A stretch of DNA of 64,000 bases from G963667075 sp963667075 (lineage in GTDB: Bacteria > Pseudomonadota > Alphaproteobacteria > Micavibrionales > Micavibrionaceae), in contig OY762938.1 of NCBI GenBank assembly GCA_963667075.1, forward strand, positions 744,001 through 808,000, written 5' to 3'. Below the pieces are notes generated by a model, which did not search any database, was not told the DNA's origin, and worked only from the letters and a program-made list of their open reading frames with translations. The position numbers and the translations under genes were made by a program. The stretch's first letter is position 1, and each line of letters starts with the position of its first letter. This document shows positions 9,501-15,800 of the stretch, piece by piece.

Positions 9501-9933
9501 GCCTTCGTCAAAACCTGATAATCCGAACAGCGAAAAGAAAGAAAATATATTCAAGAATATGCCCATATTGCTGGTGGAAAACGAGATGGTTAACCAGATG
9601 ATTGCCACCGATATGCTGGAAACAATGGGCTGCAATGTTGATCTGGCGGAGAACGGCCAGATTGCCGTGAACAAGCTCTTTGGGAAAGAACCCGGTCATT
9701 ACGCTGCTGTGCTTATGGATTGTATGATGCCGGTGATGGATGGTTTTGAGGCCACAACAGAAATCCGAAAGATAGAGGCCAAAAAAGAGCTGCCGCGCCA
9801 GCTTATTATTGCCATGACCGCCAATGCTATGGCTGATGAGAGAGCGAAATGTCTTGGCGTGGGTATGGATGATTACCTCGCCAAACCGGTCAAAGAGAGC
9901 GATTTGCGCGCAAAGATCAAAGAGCATTTGTAA
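6553..9933 (+). CDS. CHASE-domain hybrid sensor histidine kinase with two receiver domains
   Basis: A 1126-residue membrane kinase. About seven hydrophobic segments occupy residues 35-255, then a CHASE-like extracytoplasmic sensor domain (~265-490; typical core RAGLGLYYAS.., GVGFIDSV.., FIIRFIEPV) and a further transmembrane helix (~543-563). The HisKA motif LANMSHEIRTPLNG places the phosphorylated histidine at H618. HATPase motifs include DTGIGIPED at ~766. Two receivers follow, with phospho-acceptor aspartates at D906 (LLTDFQMPEMNG) and D1056 (LMDCMMPVMDG). CHASE domains bind small ligands (cytokinin-like or other), but the ligand here is not predictable. No Hpt domain is fused, which fits the separate Hpt genes at 11424-11756 and 20147-20494. 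It is the first gene of the secretion-signalling locus. Confidence 0.9.
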   Translation: MPLFSGISHIFPKLATRIKTITTHKQQTKHAYTLITGKLAALLSIVVIFGWYIKSQTLVQVLPSFAPMQYNTALGFLFSGLGLVFLALERYRYTKLFGSLALALGAATLSQYLWDIDLGLDEFFVEPTFITKTSHPGRMAPNTALCHCVSGITLLLASWKQKENPALIVGVAFVLLVLAGMALLGYAMPQDSLYGWGTLTRMAIHTTTGFLIVGSGLLVYGIRTCQSHAIDMWKIVPLPVTATIVLISVFSWYTYGELAKKSNDAHLDSLINDTQEIIFDRFNLYEESLRAGLGLYYASDTVTRAEWRDFITALEPGKYLAGINGVGFIDSVRAEDMEDYLERSRRDDMPDFTNHPETPYPDKFIIRFIEPVEDNIEAVGLDIGFEKNRRAAAERARDMGAPALTEKILLVQDHEKKAGFLFLIPVYETKGVPPSIEERRKHFLGWVYAPFIGDNSLEGINTINNNQLEFEVYDGENEISADTLIYASAAPRGLTADHNHSNHPSHIEGIHKHTTLTIGGQKWTLLWYPNKNFIYPMQEGLGNVLLVIGLIFAAFLYFMLDQILRSKSIIQRKVLEQTHELRENEKQILSMNENLRKSNEAIQQANQLKSEFLANMSHEIRTPLNGVIGAADLLRKTNITSHQEEYLNIITNSGERLLGIISGVLDLSKIEAGEMEINPEPLKIQAFIHDIVQSIVPKANEKNIDVITNYKGNIPYLISTDPVRFGQVLLNLLGNAIKFVEQGYIKIQVEEKITKNNRATLLFTVEDTGIGIPEDKLEYIFDDFTQGEASTTKKYGGTGLGLAITRKLINMMKGSISVESALGVGTKFIFEMPFDIVEAEEKGNKQKIRKIEDLRVLAVDDSAVTLQFLSLSLKKMNIKHEITENPLKALKIIKESRQGFDVLLTDFQMPEMNGDKLAQKIRDDKQINNDMKIIVFSALGRMDTKEEETLKQHVFDGYLLKPVDPDNLSKILYEVCIPGASPTPSSKPDNPNSEKKENIFKNMPILLVENEMVNQMIATDMLETMGCNVDLAENGQIAVNKLFGKEPGHYAAVLMDCMMPVMDGFEATTEIRKIEAKKELPRQLIIAMTANAMADERAKCLGVGMDDYLAKPVKESDLRAKIKEHL

Positions 9934-9982
9934 CAAACTCTGTAATTCCTCTGCGCCATTAACGCAATTTTCACCAAAACTG

Positions 9983-9993
9983 TTGCAAAATGT
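9983..9993 (+). promoter_or_regulatory. Copy of the TTGCAAAATGT element upstream of the NtrC-type gene
   Basis: The 11-mer TTGCAAAATGT found here, 40 bp upstream of the activator's start, recurs exactly at 12263-12273 as part of an inverted repeat ahead of the sigma-54 promoter. A shared binding site for the activator (autoregulation) is inferred only. Confidence 0.25.
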
Positions 9994-10032
9994 AAGAGTA
10001 GCTATTTCCGTAATTATTTGCAGAGACGCATT

Positions 10033-11427
10033 ATGACTCAGATTTTGATCGTTGAAGACGAGCCAGCCATGGCAGCAACGTTAGCTGAGTATCTCTCCCC
10101 GCCTCACGCGGTTGAGATTGTCCATAATGCCGAAGATGCTTTGGGTTTTATTAGAAGCGAGCCGCCGGATGTCATCCTCCTTGATCTGAACCTGCCGGAT
10201 ATGCACGGTTTTGAATTCCTTGAGACAATACAGGATCATCCAGAACTTAATAGCTGCGCGACCATTGTTCTGACCGGACAAGCCAGCATGAACACAGCCA
10301 TCGAAACGATGCGCCTTGGCGCGCAGGATTTTCTTGCCAAACCGGTGGAGCCAGCTCGGCTGAACGTGACGGTAGACAACGCTTTGGAGCGCATGAAGCT
10401 TAAACAGGTTATCAAGGTTTATGAAGAGCTTTCCCGCGATCATTTCCATGGATTTATCGGCATTTCTCCCAAGATGCAAAGCGTCTATAAAATCCTTGAA
10501 AACGCCGCCCAGAGCAAGGTTTCGGTGTTCATTACCGGAGAAAGCGGCACAGGCAAAGACCTTGCCGCGCGCGCTATCCATGCCTTGAGCAATCGCGCAG
10601 CCAAGCCATTCGAGGTTCTGAACTGTGCGGCCATTCCGCATACTTTGCTGGAAAGCGAGATATTCGGCCATGTTAAGGGCGCTTTTACCGGCGCGATTGC
10701 TGCCCGCAAAGGCGCAGCCAGCCGCGCAAACGGAGGGACAATCTTCCTTGATGAAATTGGGGAAATGTCTGTAAGGCTGCAAGCGAAACTCCTGCGCTTT
10801 ATCCAGTCGGGAACCTTTACCCCTGTTGGCGGAGATCACGAGCAAAGCGTTGATGTACGCTTTATCTGCGCTACGAACCGCGACCCTATAGAGGCTGTAA
10901 AGCAAGGATTACTGCGCGAAGATTTGTATTATCGCCTGAATGTCATTCCGGTGGTGCTTCCGCCTTTGCGCGAACGCGGAGACGATATTATCCTGCTGGC
11001 CGAGCATTTTCTAACCCAGGCGGCACGTGAGGAAAACAAAGGATTTACAAGGCTCTCGGAGGATGTAAAAGCGCTGTTCGCGCAGCATAGCTGGCGTGGG
11101 AATGTCCGTGAGCTGGAAAACACCATCCGGCGTATTGTTGTCCTTAGTGATGATGGGAAAACGATAGGACTTGAAGAGTTAAGCAGCCTCAATCAAACCG
11201 CAGAGGAAGACCTCCAGAATAATGAAGATGAGGAAAGACGGCTTTCCTATAACGATCCATACTTACCGAAATATGAACGTGATATCAGGCCCTTGGACGA
11301 ATACGAGAAAGATATTATCCTCATTGCGCTGCGACTATGCGAAGGAAACATCACCAGAGCCGCCAAAGCTTTGGGCATTAACGCAGCCACCATCCACCGC
11401 AAGAAAAAACAGTGGGATATGGACTAG
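10033..11427 (+). CDS. NtrC-family sigma-54-dependent response regulator
   Basis: A 464-residue three-domain activator. The N-terminal receiver has acidic residues in VEDEPAM and the phospho-acceptor D51 in LLDLNLPDMHG. The central AAA+ domain has Walker A GESGTGKD from residue 169 and the sigma-54-contacting loop GAFTGA at 216-221, so it should drive open-complex formation by RNA polymerase-sigma54. The C-terminus (~425-460) is a Fis-type helix-turn-helix (NITRAAKALGINAATIHRK). I chose ATG 10033 over the upstream in-frame codon at 10018 because it starts directly at the receiver and has AGAG-type spacing. The only sigma-54 promoter match I found nearby, at 12373-12388, precedes the secretion genes, the obvious target. 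The 3' end overlaps the convergent Hpt gene by 4 bp. Confidence 0.93.
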   Translation: MTQILIVEDEPAMAATLAEYLSPPHAVEIVHNAEDALGFIRSEPPDVILLDLNLPDMHGFEFLETIQDHPELNSCATIVLTGQASMNTAIETMRLGAQDFLAKPVEPARLNVTVDNALERMKLKQVIKVYEELSRDHFHGFIGISPKMQSVYKILENAAQSKVSVFITGESGTGKDLAARAIHALSNRAAKPFEVLNCAAIPHTLLESEIFGHVKGAFTGAIAARKGAASRANGGTIFLDEIGEMSVRLQAKLLRFIQSGTFTPVGGDHEQSVDVRFICATNRDPIEAVKQGLLREDLYYRLNVIPVVLPPLRERGDDIILLAEHFLTQAAREENKGFTRLSEDVKALFAQHSWRGNVRELENTIRRIVVLSDDGKTIGLEELSSLNQTAEEDLQNNEDEERRLSYNDPYLPKYERDIRPLDEYEKDIILIALRLCEGNITRAAKALGINAATIHRKKKQWDMD

Positions 11428-11756
11428 AGCATAGCCTCCATGAGTGCCAGCGTTTCGTCTATATCTTTCAACAGGATGTTTGTATCCTCGGCAAGCTGCT
11501 CAGTCGTGCCTTCTTTTATGGATGTCTCGATTTTCTCTGCCAGATCGCCTTGTGCCTGCGCCCCTAGCGTGCGGAAAATTGACTTCAAATCATGAGTGCT
11601 TGCCTGTAGATCACCGAGCTTTTCTTTTTCTGATAGAGCCTCTCGGCATACATTTGCATGATTTTTTAAGCTGGTCATATAGATTTCCAGCATTCGCTCA
11701 TGCTTGCTTTCATCAAACTTTTCTAAAAAATTGGTTATAAACCTTTGGTTTAACAT
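11424..11756 (-). CDS. Stand-alone Hpt phosphotransfer protein
   Basis: A 110-residue, all-helical protein with the Hpt signature STHDLKSIFRTLGA; H55 is the expected phosphorylated histidine, and the following Lys and small residues fit the family. Such proteins shuttle phosphate from a hybrid kinase receiver to a response regulator. Lying between the NtrC-type activator and a lone receiver gene, on the opposite strand, it is a natural intermediary between the CHASE hybrid kinase (which lacks its own Hpt) and one of these regulators. Its length is normal for a single-domain Hpt. It is transcribed against the rest of the locus, so its dosage may be set independently. Confidence 0.87.
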   Translation of the reverse strand: MLNQRFITNFLEKFDESKHERMLEIYMTSLKNHANVCREALSEKEKLGDLQASTHDLKSIFRTLGAQAQGDLAEKIETSIKEGTTEQLAEDTNILLKDIDETLALMEAML

Positions 11757-11841
11757 GGCCTTCCTCTTATAATTGCTGTAGCCTAAACACGGTAAATATA
11801 TGATCTGTTAGATAAGGAACAGCTTCAAGGGAAATTACAAG

Positions 11842-12216
11842 ATGAGATACAGAGTTTTAGTTGTGGAAGATGAGCCTGCGCTGCAGGAGACACTCAAGGC
11901 CTATCTGGAGCCAACCTATAAAGTCACCGCCGTATCTACCGCAGCAGATGCCACACAAGTGCTTGAGAAGATTAACTTTAAAGTTATTCTGGTTGATCTT
12001 GGCCTGCCCGATACAAACGGTATTAATCTCATAAGACAGATCGTCCTGAACCATAAGAAAATCGCCGTTATTGCCTTAACGGGTGACCGGAGCGAAAAGA
12101 GCGTTAAAGACTCCATTGATGCAGGCGTCGATAACTACATTGTAAAACCTGCCGAGCAAGCTGTGCTCCATAACAGAATTAAAAAAGCAATAATGAAACG
12201 CGGCTTGGGCACATAA
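11842..12216 (+). CDS. Single-domain response regulator receiver
   Basis: A 124-residue protein consisting of one receiver domain: the acidic pair in VVEDEPA, phospho-acceptor D52 in VDLGLPDTNG, Thr in ALTGD and the conserved Lys in YIVKPAE. There is no output domain. Its first 25 residues resemble those of the NtrC-type activator (both start VEDEPA..), suggesting they share a phosphodonor. It could be a phosphate sink, a relay intermediate or a protein-protein switch. It precedes the sigma-54 promoter region and may be expressed from its own promoter in the 85 bp separating it from the divergent Hpt gene. Confidence 0.9.
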   Translation: MRYRVLVVEDEPALQETLKAYLEPTYKVTAVSTAADATQVLEKINFKVILVDLGLPDTNGINLIRQIVLNHKKIAVIALTGDRSEKSVKDSIDAGVDNYIVKPAEQAVLHNRIKKAIMKRGLGT

Positions 12217-12242
12217 TTATTGCTTTTTATACATATATCTTG

Positions 12243-12273
12243 CATTTTGCAGTGGTAAAGCCTTGCAAAATGT
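12243..12273. promoter_or_regulatory. Inverted repeat, candidate upstream activator site
   Basis: CATTTTGCA (12243-12251) and TGCAAAATG (12264-12272) are perfect 9-bp inverted arms with a 12-nt spacer. The element is centred about 140 bp upstream of the predicted sigma-54 transcription start, the usual distance for an enhancer bound by an NtrC-type dimer. No T-run follows, so it is not a good terminator. Confidence 0.45.
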
Positions 12274-12372
12274 CGTGATTATTCGTTGTTTCTCGCCTCA
12301 AAATCTTTCCAGATTCACCATAACTTACTGAAAACAAACATAATAAAATTATTTTCCACTACAAACACATCA

Positions 12373-12388
12373 TGGCATGCGTTTTGCG
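12373..12388 (+). promoter_or_regulatory. Sigma-54 (-24/-12) promoter of the secretion operon
   Basis: TGGCATG-CGT-TTTGCG matches the sigma-54 consensus TGGCACG-N4-TTGCW. The GG and GC dinucleotides are exactly 12 bp apart, as required, and the predicted start of transcription is near 12399, 47 bp before the ATG of the acidic exoprotein. A sigma-54 activator is encoded 1 kb upstream, which strongly supports the call. Confidence 0.8.
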
Positions 12389-12445
12389 ATTAAATATGGC
12401 GTTACACAACTATTATGACGTTATGATACCAAGCAGGGAAATGTT

Positions 12446-14059
12446 ATGAGCGAAGATATAAACCAAAATCCAGATCAAAAGACTCCCGATAAAAGCGCGG
12501 GGAGCCAGCTTGACGACTTCACGGTATTTCAGGATATCGGTGAGAGCGAAATCGGGCATAAAGCCTATGATGCCGACCCGATCGCAGGCGGCGAGGAAGA
12601 TGCTATTCTTTCAAACCCACTTATGGCTTTGGATATGGAAGAAGAGCAAAGCCCTCCTGCTTATGATAATGCGATAGATGAACCATCTGAAATCAGGGTT
12701 GGGGAGAACGAAGAGACAAGCGGCGATTCCGCGCCCGATACCGCCGATGCTCCTTTGGATATTAGCAAAAAAGTGGCGGCTGGCTCTGCGCAAACACGCG
12801 CCTTGGATAATGGTGATACTGGTGATACCGAAACAGTACCCTTAGCGCCTCAAGAAAACCCACTGGCAAATGAGCTGGGAGATATCGCTCTCCTTGGGGA
12901 AAATGATAGAAACGAAACGTTCGGGATTGATAATGAACAAGAACAAGAAACGGTAGCACAGCAGGCTCCTCCTGTTACGGAAGATGACGACACCCCTCTC
13001 CCGGACGCCCCTGCCGAAGAGAATATAAATGACGCGCCCGAGGAGGATACACAAGAGGATACGGACGACGATACCGGAGATGATGATCCCAGCGGAGATG
13101 ACGACAATAGCGGGGATGATCCCTCTCCTCCGGGCAATAGTGGGAATAAACCGGGTAATAAAGGCCATGGCAATAATCTCGATGGCGTAGATGATGATAA
13201 TCCGGGGCAAGGCGGCGGTGGCCCTAATGCCGGAAAGACCGACACAGTAGATGAGGATGAAGGCGCGCGCGGCAATCAGGATGACGCTACACCGGGTGCT
13301 GATCCAGACCCAGAAGCCGGGACGGAGACGGAAACCGATACAAATAAAGATGAGAGCACAAACGACGATAGCATAACCGATGATACGACACCGGAAGAGC
13401 CCCCTGCCGAAGAGACAGATGAACAAACAGATGCGCCGCAGGAGGACACAACAGAGGATACTCCCGAGGATGCGGTTGACGAAACAGGTGACGATGCGAC
13501 AGATACGGACAATTCTCCTCCGGGCAATAGTGGGAATAAACCGGGTAATAAAGGCCACGGCAATAATCTCGATGGCGTGGATGATGATAATCCGGGGCAA
13601 GGCGGCGGTGGCCCTAATGCCGGAAAGACCGACACAGTAGATGAGGATGAAGGCGCGCGCGGCAATCAGGATGACGCTACACCGGGCGCTGATCCTGATC
13701 CCCAAGCCGAGACGGATACATCCTTCTTTGATATGGAGGGCAGTGCTGGAGGGAGCGATGAAACGCAAAGCTGGCTGGATACGGTTGATGCCGGATCAAA
13801 TCAGGATGGTAGCGGGGAGACGTCCGGCGGAGAGCCCCTCACGGAAGACAACGCGGATTGGCTGAGCCAGAGCGAAGATACGGGGGATAATACGGACGAT
13901 GTGCCGGGCAATAGCGGCAACGGGAAAAATGGTAATAACGGAAAGAACGGTAATAACGGCGGGCTGGACGATAATGCCTCTGAAGTTGCGCAGGATCAAA
14001 CTACGCTGGATGTCAGTGATATGGCAGATAACAGCGCGGATGCGAACGGGTTTATTTAG
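12446..14059 (+). CDS. Highly acidic, repetitive, low-complexity protein; putative type I secretion substrate
   Basis: A 537-residue protein dominated by Asp, Glu, Gly, Asn, Thr and Pro, with hardly any hydrophobic segments and no N-terminal signal peptide. Two nearly identical ~60-residue blocks (residues ~227-287 and ~357-417) start with PPGNSGNKPGNKGHGNNLDG and continue with DNPGQGGGGPNAG; a shorter PGNSGNGKNGNNGKNGNN variant lies near the C-terminus. The GNNxDGVDxxNPGxG pattern occurs in exported proteins of other proteobacteria and cyanobacteria. No canonical RTX nonapeptides are present, though the acidic, Gly/Asn-rich make-up suggests ion-dependent folding. It directly precedes the exporter genes with 22 bp spacing and ends DANGFI, an acidic then hydrophobic tail plausible as an uncleaved C-terminal secretion signal. 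SD AGGGAA precedes the ATG. Confidence 0.7.
   Translation: MSEDINQNPDQKTPDKSAGSQLDDFTVFQDIGESEIGHKAYDADPIAGGEEDAILSNPLMALDMEEEQSPPAYDNAIDEPSEIRVGENEETSGDSAPDTADAPLDISKKVAAGSAQTRALDNGDTGDTETVPLAPQENPLANELGDIALLGENDRNETFGIDNEQEQETVAQQAPPVTEDDDTPLPDAPAEENINDAPEEDTQEDTDDDTGDDDPSGDDDNSGDDPSPPGNSGNKPGNKGHGNNLDGVDDDNPGQGGGGPNAGKTDTVDEDEGARGNQDDATPGADPDPEAGTETETDTNKDESTNDDSITDDTTPEEPPAEETDEQTDAPQEDTTEDTPEDAVDETGDDATDTDNSPPGNSGNKPGNKGHGNNLDGVDDDNPGQGGGGPNAGKTDTVDEDEGARGNQDDATPGADPDPQAETDTSFFDMEGSAGGSDETQSWLDTVDAGSNQDGSGETSGGEPLTEDNADWLSQSEDTGDNTDDVPGNSGNGKNGNNGKNGNNGGLDDNASEVAQDQTTLDVSDMADNSADANGFI
13124..13305 (+). repeat. Intragenic direct repeat, copy 1 (182 bp)
   Basis: This segment matches 13514-13695 at an exact offset of 390 bp (130 codons), with only about three substitutions by eye. 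Both copies encode the PGNSGNKPGNKGHGNN block of the acidic protein. The near identity at synonymous positions indicates recent duplication or gene conversion. Confidence 0.9.
13514..13695 (+). repeat. Intragenic direct repeat, copy 2 (182 bp)
   Basis: Second copy of the block at 13124-13305, same frame, 390 bp downstream. The intervening ~208 bp encode a Thr/Glu/Asp-rich linker that is not part of the repeat. Confidence 0.9.
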
Positions 14060-14081
14060 AGATAAAGAAAGGGTTTAAAAC

Positions 14082-15800
14082 TTGGTGGGAAAATTTACAT
14101 TTACAGATGATGTCTTGCTAAAAGAAAATTATCTGAGCGGGTCAACGCTGTTCACGCTGGTTTTTTCTACGCTTATTATCAATATATGCGCCCTTATCGT
14201 GCCGCTGATTACGCTTCAGGTCTATGACCGGATTTTGAGCTTTCACAGCATCGGCACTTTGAACGTCCTGATGAGCGGCGCGGTGATAATCGTTATTCTG
14301 GATGCCCTATTAAAGCTCTGCCGCTCGGCAATGATCGGGTGGAGTGCCTCACGTTTCGCTCATGCTGCTTATACGAAAGTCCTGAAACATTTGATGTATG
14401 CGACGCCCGGCGCGCTCAAGACCTATTCCCATGGAGAAACGCTCCAACGCATCGGCGCTATAGAGCACCTGAAAAGCTTTTATAGCGGGCAAGCCCTTGT
14501 CAGTCTTATCGACCTGCCCTTTGTGCTAATATTTTTGGGCTTTATCGGGTATTTATCGGGCACTCTGGTTATCGTCCCGCTGGCTCTGTTGGGCGCGTTT
14601 GGGATTTATGCGCTGTATCTGGCAGGTGCCATGGAAAAAGCTCTGCTTTTGCGCGATCAGGATAATAACACGCGCATTAATTTCCTCTCCGAAGTCTTGA
14701 ACCATGTGCATACTGCCAAAATGCTGGGGCTGGAAAATGCGCTCCAGCGACGCTATGAAGCGTTGCAGGGGCAACATATCGCCGACACCTACGCCTTGAA
14801 TTCGCGCAATTCCCAAGGAATAAATGCGGCCTCTCTTTTTACGCAAATCATGATGGTTTCCATGATTTCCATTGGCGCGTTGATGGTGCTGAACGGCCAG
14901 ATGAGCATGGGGGTTCTGATTGCCTGCGTCTTGCTATCGGGGCGAATTATGCAGCCCGTGCACCGCGCTTTATCGTTCTGGGTCTCGTTTCAGGATTACC
15001 GTTTGGCGCAAGAGAAAATCAAGGATTTGCTGACGCTGCCCGTGCTTGAAAAAGAAGCTCTTCCGGCAGATGCGCTCCCCAAAGGCAAACTGAGTATCAA
15101 TACTCTGCATTTCACCCATGAGGGGCGCGATCAACCGCTGTTTAACGGGATTGATTTAACCTTGATGCCTGGGGAATCCATTGCGCTTTTAGGCCCGCCG
15201 GGAGACGGGAAGACCACGCTGATGAAGCTGATTGCGGGGTTGTATCACCCCGAACAAGGCACGGTGCGGATTGACGGGCTGGATACCTCCCTGATCCCCA
15301 ATGCGGCTATTGCGCGCTATGTCGGGTATCTCCCGTCTGATGCGGTTATCTTTCAGGGCACGATTATGGAGAACCTGACCGGCTTTCGCCCGGAGATGGA
15401 AGATCAGGCGCGCGAGATGGCCGGATATCTGGGCATAGACAAGGTTGTCTCAAAGCTGGCTGCGGGATATAAAACCCGGCTCTTTGACGGCCCTGCCGAT
15501 CCGGTCACACCGGGGATAAAACAGCGTATAACGCTAGCGCGGGTGCTGGTCAATCGCCCGCGGATTTTGCTGTTTGACTTTGCCGATAAGTCGCTGGACA
15601 AGGAAGGGTATAACCACCTTTTCAAACTTTTGGGACAGATTAAAGGGCAAGCGGCCATGGTGCTGGCCTCTAATGACCGCAATATCCTGCATCTGGCGCA
15701 GGAGGAATATGTGATCGAGAATGGCGTGCTTGTTCCCAATAATGAGCGTTACAGCAAGTCCGGTGATATCGCCCGCCCCTTAAAGGAGTTTGCCGCATGA
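14082..15800 (+). CDS. Type I secretion ABC permease/ATPase, degenerate subunit A
   Basis: A 572-residue half-transporter of the PrtD/HlyB-like exporter type: transmembrane region ~20-300, nucleotide-binding domain ~335-550. Walker A is GPPGDGKTT (from residue 371). The signature LSGGQ is replaced by TPGIKQR, the catalytic Glu after Walker B is missing (LLFDFADKSLD instead of LLxDEATSALD), and the H-loop His appears as Asn (VLASNDRN). It should therefore bind but hardly hydrolyse ATP, as in the degenerate half of asymmetric ABC pairs. The start is a TTG at 14082 (or GTG 14085), preceded by AGAAAGGG. It overlaps the second ABC gene by 4 bp (ATGA), implying translational coupling and a heterodimer in the inner membrane. 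Confidence 0.85.
   Translation: MVGKFTFTDDVLLKENYLSGSTLFTLVFSTLIINICALIVPLITLQVYDRILSFHSIGTLNVLMSGAVIIVILDALLKLCRSAMIGWSASRFAHAAYTKVLKHLMYATPGALKTYSHGETLQRIGAIEHLKSFYSGQALVSLIDLPFVLIFLGFIGYLSGTLVIVPLALLGAFGIYALYLAGAMEKALLLRDQDNNTRINFLSEVLNHVHTAKMLGLENALQRRYEALQGQHIADTYALNSRNSQGINAASLFTQIMMVSMISIGALMVLNGQMSMGVLIACVLLSGRIMQPVHRALSFWVSFQDYRLAQEKIKDLLTLPVLEKEALPADALPKGKLSINTLHFTHEGRDQPLFNGIDLTLMPGESIALLGPPGDGKTTLMKLIAGLYHPEQGTVRIDGLDTSLIPNAAIARYVGYLPSDAVIFQGTIMENLTGFRPEMEDQAREMAGYLGIDKVVSKLAAGYKTRLFDGPADPVTPGIKQRITLARVLVNRPRILLFDFADKSLDKEGYNHLFKLLGQIKGQAAMVLASNDRNILHLAQEEYVIENGVLVPNNERYSKSGDIARPLKEFAA

Noticed and set aside
12243..12273. Rho-independent terminator after the lone receiver gene
   Set aside because: The stem is A+T-rich and has no T-run on either side; position and symmetry fit an activator site better.
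12842..13768. A 308-codon open frame antisense to the acidic repeat gene (and Ser/Pro-rich ones at 12850-13275 and 13276-13665)
   Set aside because: These are complements of GAT/GAC/GGC-rich codons of the acidic protein, giving Ile/Arg- or Ser-rich nonsense sequences that repeat with the sense repeat; no Shine-Dalgarno site or protein-like composition.
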